From NCBI GenBank assembly GCA_002261195.1, contig MVBO01000009.1:107110-171109 (forward strand): a DNA stretch of 64,000 nucleotides, given 5' to 3'. The position numbers were made by a program, and so were the translations under genes. Of this stretch, positions 59,486 through 64,000 are shown piece by piece. The notes under the pieces are model-generated. The model ran no database searches, had not been told where the DNA came from, and was given only the letters and a program-made list of their open reading frames with translations. Numbering within the stretch: position 1 is the first letter of the stretch; every line of letters begins with the position of its first letter. This DNA comes from Bifiguratus adelaidae (Eukaryota; Mucoromycota; Endogonomycetes; Endogonales).

Positions 59486-59987
59486 ATGTCGACACTAAGG
59501 CAGCTCTCATCGCGCATACTGAACGCTGTACATAAACAGCATGCGCCTCAAGACTTTCTTCCCACCGTCCACATCAATCCCACTACGAACAAAAAGCACT
59601 GGCATCCCCCAAAGTTTAGCCTGAGGCAGCAAGCCTTGATGCGCAAATCTTGTCTTGTACAAGACATTGATCCCACGAGCATCGGCATGCCTTCAGTCAA
59701 GGAGAAGGGTATACTACGGAAGAAGCCTTATAAACTACAAAAGCATCAACGGACAGCCGCTGAACGGTAAGCGATGAGGGACATGATTGTCCTGGAATAT
59801 GTAGCTCACGATCTATATTTTATAGACAAGCCAATATTGCCAAAAAACTGGACAATATGCCAAAGACCATTCAAGCATGGAAGGAGGTGAGTGTTTCAGC
59901 ACTTTCAAGGCAACAGATATACTGAAGCATGATTACTAGAACAAGTTGTCCGAAAAAGCCAAGAAGCAATCTGACATGCCCTTTTAG
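59486..59987 (+). CDS. Mitochondrial large-subunit ribosomal protein mL59-like
   Basis: Three exons encode a basic protein of about 130 residues. A presequence-like start (MSTLRQLSSRILNAVHKQH) is followed by KKHWHPPKFSLRQQALMRK and LRKKPYKLQKHQRTAAER. After the introns come QANIAKKLDNMPKTIQAWKE and a short KKQSDMPF end. The HPPKxSLRxQA pattern and the DMPKxIxAWK helix are typical of mL59 (yeast MRPL25), a fungal mitoribosome protein. Introns are at about 59769-59824 and 59887-59939. Small size and fast evolution limit certainty. Confidence 0.72.
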
Positions 59988-60312
59988 ACGCCATACTAGC
60001 ACCATGGCCCATGATAGGGGCATTCATGTACATAGTCATGCCAGCTTTTCGCTTCATAGAGGACGTCATCAATTGTTCTGTATTATTGACATTGAACAAG
60101 GGGCTCACATAACCGATCATTCTTTGTCTTGTCGGACTGGGTACCTCGCGCGTACCCGAATGCACCAACTGCATGGTTTTGTTCTCCGACACAGGTATTT
60201 CGGTAAGAAGCGAAAGCAAATGAATTAATGGCGAAAAATGAATTAAAACAAAAATTCAACGTCCGCCACCGAAAAAAGTTCGACGACTTCCACTTGCTCC
60301 TCATTGATCGCC

Positions 60313-60612
60313 ATGACGTCCTTTTACGATGAAGTTGAGATTGAGGATATGGAGTTTGATGAAGAGACGCAACTTTATCACTACCCATGTCCATGCGGAG
60401 ATCGCTTTCAAATCTCAGTGGTAAGTCACTTCGATCGGGACCGTTCAAGTCGCTCATGCCGACAGTAGGGTCAGTTAACGGATGGCGAAGACGTGGCCAT
60501 TTGTCCATCATGTTCCCTCATCATTCGCGTCATTTACGATCCAGAAGATTTTCAAGATGAAGATGGTGGAGAAGGCACGACGATTGTCCTGGGCACTGAA
60601 ATTGCCGCCTAA
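60313..60612 (+). CDS. DPH3: Diphthamide biosynthesis protein 3 (Dph3/Kti11)
   Basis: CSL-zinc-finger protein of about 84 residues that supplies electrons for diphthamide formation on eEF2 and acts with Elongator in tRNA wobble-uridine modification. The start [20 protein letters not shown] is the family signature. The zinc ligands are in [11 protein letters not shown] and [15 protein letters not shown] (CxC...CxxC). One intron (about 60420-60467) splits the domain after FQISV. The C-terminus is acidic ([10 protein letters not shown]), as in orthologues. Confidence 0.95.
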
Positions 60613-60972
60613 ACCCCGCATCACGAACCGTTTTCAATAGCAGTGGGGTGGCGTCGGCAGTGCGCTACGCTACGTTTTCCATATTGCTTGTACAGTCTCA
60701 CCATGTCTTTATCATTCATTGTACATCATGCATGTTTATAGCATCTTTCTAATCTCAACTTTGTCCACCGTCTCAATTGACCCCTCGATCCATGGTATGG
60801 CCTCCACATGGTCCTTGGTTCTCCCGTATCAAGACGAAAAGGAATAAAAGCAGAAATCGAAATGTATGTATGTGCGCGCGTAAATGCAAAACAATGAATA
60901 TTGCTATGCGTCTAGTCTTTTACAGTCTATCTATGGTACACGATGGATATGTTATCACTTTTAGATATCATT
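60613..60972. other. Intergenic region between convergent genes
   Basis: About 360 bp between the Dph3 stop and the sugar-transporter stop. No ORF, RNA gene or repeat is supported. Presumably two 3' UTRs. Confidence 0.4.
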
Positions 60973-62560
60973 CTACTGTTGGCCAACCTTAGAGGGCTTA
61001 CGGACACCGGTTCCACCTTCTTTCAGTTGAGCACCGAGCTCTCTTGCGATCTGTTCCATACTCTTGCCTCTGGTTTCGGGGACAAAGAAGAAGGTACCGA
61101 CGGCGAAGGCAAGGGCAATGGCGGCAAAGACGAGGAAAGCCCAGCCCTTCATACCGGCTTGCATAGCGGGAAAGACCAAACCGACGATAAAGGAACCGAG
61201 CCAGTTGAGAGTAATGGCAATGGATGTTGCAGCACCGACGGCATAAGTGGGGATAAGTTCCGAGACAATGAGCCAGGGTATCGGACCGAGACCGATGGCG
61301 AAGGATCCGACAAACAGAAAGACGCCGAGAACGACAAGAGGATTGACGCCCACAAGAGAGCCAATGACCAACAAGACGGCTGAAATACACATGCCAATCT
61401 CACTAACGAGAAGCAGGACACGACGACCGGCCTTCTCAATAGTCAGAATGGAAATGATGGTCGCTACCAAGTTCCATCCAGAGACACCGATAGCCGCATA
61501 TCGGGCAGCCTGAGCGCCAAAGACGTTGGTGAAGATGGACGTAGAATAATACATGACACCGTTGATACCAGTTAATTGTTGAGCCAAGTGAACCATCATG
61601 CAGACCATGGTCATGCGACAGGTGTAGGGATCCTTGAAGAGACCAAAGATGGTCAGTGTTTGGCGAGATTGATGGCCATCATTCCCGGTTTCAACTTGAT
61701 CCAATTCCGCATCGGATACAGGTGCGTTACCATCCGTGACGGCAGAGGGATCCAGGCCTTTGGCTTCAGCCCGTTGACCGATGACAATTTCATCGTACTC
61801 ATTGTCAATGTCGTATCCCTTGCGAAGACGACGAAGCGAGTTTCGACCTTGCTCAAGTTTGTTCTTGGCGACAAAGTAACGAGGGGTCTCAGGAACAAAC
61901 AGGAGCATGACCGCCTGGATGATGGCCGGACCAGCAGTAATGGCCATCAAGTATCTCCAGGACGGAATGCCACCTAGACCAAGACCAACGGCTTGCGTGA
62001 CCAAGATACCAATGACCACACCGGTCTGATTAATGGTACCGAGCGCGCCACGTTGATTCTTATTGGCAATTTCCCCAATATAGGTCGACACTGCGACTGA
62101 TCCCATACCAGCACCCGCTCCGACAAACACCCTACCAAATGCGAACATTGCAGGATGCACGGCAAGAGACAGGAGAATAGCGCCAATAATGAAATTGAGG
62201 CAGTTGACGATGAGCGTATTTCGACGTCCAACCTTGTCCAACATTGGAGCGGCCAAGAGACCACCAATCATACCGCCCAGAGCAAAGCAACCGACGACAA
62301 ATCCCCAGATCCAGTCACCCATGGGCAAACAATTTGGAAAGGGAGGATAGTTTTGCTGATATCCTTCCGGACATGCCCGGATCGAATTAGCCGGGATGTT
62401 TGTTGCACTTGTACTATAACCATTTTGAAACTAGAGTAGCATAAACATCGATGCATATATCCAAATCAGCATCACTTACCGATGCAAGTGCAGCAGCCGT
62501 CGCACAAAATACTGTATAAAAGCTCAAGGACGCTTCTCGCGAATCACCCTTGCCAGCCAT
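60973..62560 (-). CDS. MFS hexose transporter
   Basis: Sugar porter of the major facilitator superfamily with 12 predicted membrane helices. Hallmarks are DKVGRRNTLIVNCLNF, RVFVGAGAGMGSVAVSTYIG, the PETPR motif after helix 6, QQLTGINGVMYYS in helix 7 (hexose binding), VGVSGWN-type helices 8-9, PWLIVSELIP, and the PETRGKSMEQ motif after helix 12. The central cytoplasmic loop is about 70 residues long. One intron (about 62480-62430) separates the first short exon (MAGKGDSREASLSFYTVF) from the rest at helix 1. The start is the ATG at 62560. Probably a plasma-membrane glucose/fructose-proton symporter; the exact sugar is unknown. Confidence 0.93.
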
Positions 62561-62767
62561 TGGAGATGGGTGATCCGTTCAAATGCACCATTTATAAACC
62601 CATTATCGGAGCGTGAATTGGGTGATCATAGTCTTAACTCAGCTCATCCAATGACTGCTCTCAATGACGGAGGCTGCACGTGGAGTGACGTCAAATATTT
62701 CATTCATTAGTATAATGAATTGGAGATAACCTTCCAGGCTCACACTTTCCTTCTCTGCACGCGTTCA

Positions 62768-64000
62768 ATGGGTGCGAATGCCTCTCGCGATGCACAGCCG
62801 TCTATACCCCCCAAAGTGACATTGGTAGACTATGGAGCACTAGAGCCGAATGGAGTGTATCCGAATTCAGCGCATAATTACGACACGAAAGTAGTACGGC
62901 GGTACATTGCTGAACGCAAGTTAGCGCCCTTTTATCGAGGATTGGCTGAAGAGCCTACATTCGTGGATGGTCCGAACGAACAGGTGGCTGATGCGTCGGA
63001 ATCAACACCGATAACACCAGTGACGAGTAAGCCATCACCATCGACTGCGCATTTACCTGCTCATCTTGCTCATCTTCAACCTCAGCCGCAACGGTCCATC
63101 TCTCAACCTACCACAGCCTCACTTGCCGCCACGAATCATGGAGCGGTTCCCAAAAAGTCATCGAAATTGCGTCCACGGTCCATCTCTTCCTCGGGAAATC
63201 GGTTGGCGGCAGCTGCGGTGGAAAAAGCCAAGGGATTACGATCTCCTAGTATGCAAGATGTCCGTCAACCAGAGACGACGAATAATGCACCAAAAGCACG
63301 GGATGTGGAACGATTACTGTACAAGGACAGCGTTGAATGTCCCATTTGCTTCTTGGTGAGTTTCCATCCATCCTATTTTGTTTGTTTTTCCTCTCGACCT
63401 GACCCGCTACTAGTATTATCCCGCCAACATCAACCATTCCAGGTGCTGCGATCAACCGATCTGCACAGAGTGTTTTGTTGAAATACATCGTCCGGTGGAC
63501 TCGCCGAGCACCCCGGCATCCTGTCCTTTTTGTGTGGAACCCAATTTCGGCGTTGTTTATCAAAAACCTCGCTGGTCCATGTATAAAAGTCGGTCAAGGT
63601 CAAGTAGTGTGGCAGGGTCGACCCAGATGGTGTCCACGACCTCTGTCACGAGTACATCGACGGCAGGCACGTCGAACGGTGTCAGTCCATCCACCTCGAA
63701 CGAAGATGTAGGACAAGCTGTCGATGAGCTTCCAGAAGGCCGTCGCAAAAGTTTTGGTCATGAACACCCCGAAGTGGTCACCATTGGTAAGAATAGAATG
63801 CTCGTTCGGTGTTTAAACAAATTATAATGTACCCTTTCCAGATCATATTCGACCCAACTATCGCGAAGAAATTCTCCAACATGCTCGTCGCACTTCCGCA
63901 GCCGCTGCCATACCCGCATTACCACGGCGTCTACGCTCAGGATCCTCTACATTTGCTCGTGCATTCGGTACCACCACCACCCGCTCTCGCTCTTCCTCTG
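62768..64000 (+). CDS. SIP5-like: Sip5-like RING-type protein, 3' partial
   Basis: N-terminal MGANASRD has a Gly2 consistent with N-myristoylation. After about 190 disordered residues an unusual RING-like zinc domain spans an intron: SVECPICFL joined to [20 protein letters not shown], then [12 protein letters not shown]. This is the domain of fungal Sip5, a Snf1-interacting protein that links Snf1 kinase to Glc7/Reg1 phosphatase in yeast. A second intron is at about 63785-63838, followed by [20 protein letters not shown]. The gene continues to the right edge, still in a Ser/Arg-rich disordered region, so the end is missing. Role in glucose signalling is inference by homology. Confidence 0.82.

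Overview
The window is nuclear DNA of a filamentous fungus. It is gene-dense, uses standard-code genes broken by many short GT-AG introns (mostly about 45-60 nt, plus a few GC-AG introns), and carries fungal markers: a NoxR-type NADPH oxidase regulator, a Ric8-like G-alpha chaperone/GEF, an SH3-transglutaminase Cyk3-like protein, Sip5 and Qri7. CHIP/STUB1, PARN, Aladin and DUF247-like sequences point away from yeasts and slightly toward an early-diverging (Mucoromycota-like) lineage, but taxonomy cannot be settled from this window.

Layout. 1-1850: gene-poor, with a possible decayed gene on the minus strand. 1.85-4.1 kb: F-box/Kelch protein (-). 5.1-9.7 kb: nitronate monooxygenase-like flavoprotein, CHIP co-chaperone ubiquitin ligase and aspartate aminotransferase (all +). 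9.8-13.6 kb: divergent pair of phosphopantothenoylcysteine decarboxylase (-) and ubinuclein/Hpc2-like HIR subunit (+). 13.7-16.9 kb: divergent pair of Qri7 (-) and a PX-domain protein (+). 16.9-21.7 kb: NoxR (-), RhoGAP (-) and a tiny basic protein (+). 21.8-24.9 kb: RWD/DUF1115 protein, a protein with a Cys-rich C-terminus and the mitochondrial nuclease Nuc1/EndoG (all -). 25.1-29.3 kb: conserved unknown (-), PARN (+), CDKN3-like phosphatase (-) and a small acidic protein (+). 29.7-34.8 kb: one very large ankyrin-plus-coiled-coil gene (-). 35.2-37.6 kb: proline-rich adaptor (+). 37.7-41.1 kb: a tandem pair of decayed DUF247-like genes (-), followed by a gene-poor stretch to 42.7 kb. 42.7-50.2 kb: Aladin (+), Ric8 (-), Cyk3-like (-) and Cdc37 (+). 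50.3-55.5 kb: full-length ABCC/MRP transporter (-). 56.2-64 kb: GNAT-domain protein (+), small membrane protein (-), mitoribosomal protein mL59-like (+), Dph3 (+), sugar transporter (-) and Sip5-like protein running off the end (+).

Most genes are housekeeping or signalling genes with no operon-like logic. Two themes recur. One is chaperone and protein quality control (CHIP, Cdc37, Ric8). The other is polarity, cytokinesis and ROS signalling (NoxR, RhoGAP, Cyk3-like, Ric8). The most unusual segment is 37.7-42.7 kb: two colinear but mutationally broken paralogues of a transmembrane protein whose C-terminal half resembles the plant DUF247 family, in a gene-poor island between intact conserved genes. 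All gene models are hand-spliced from donor/acceptor motifs and protein-family continuity; only the outer limits are given as coordinates.
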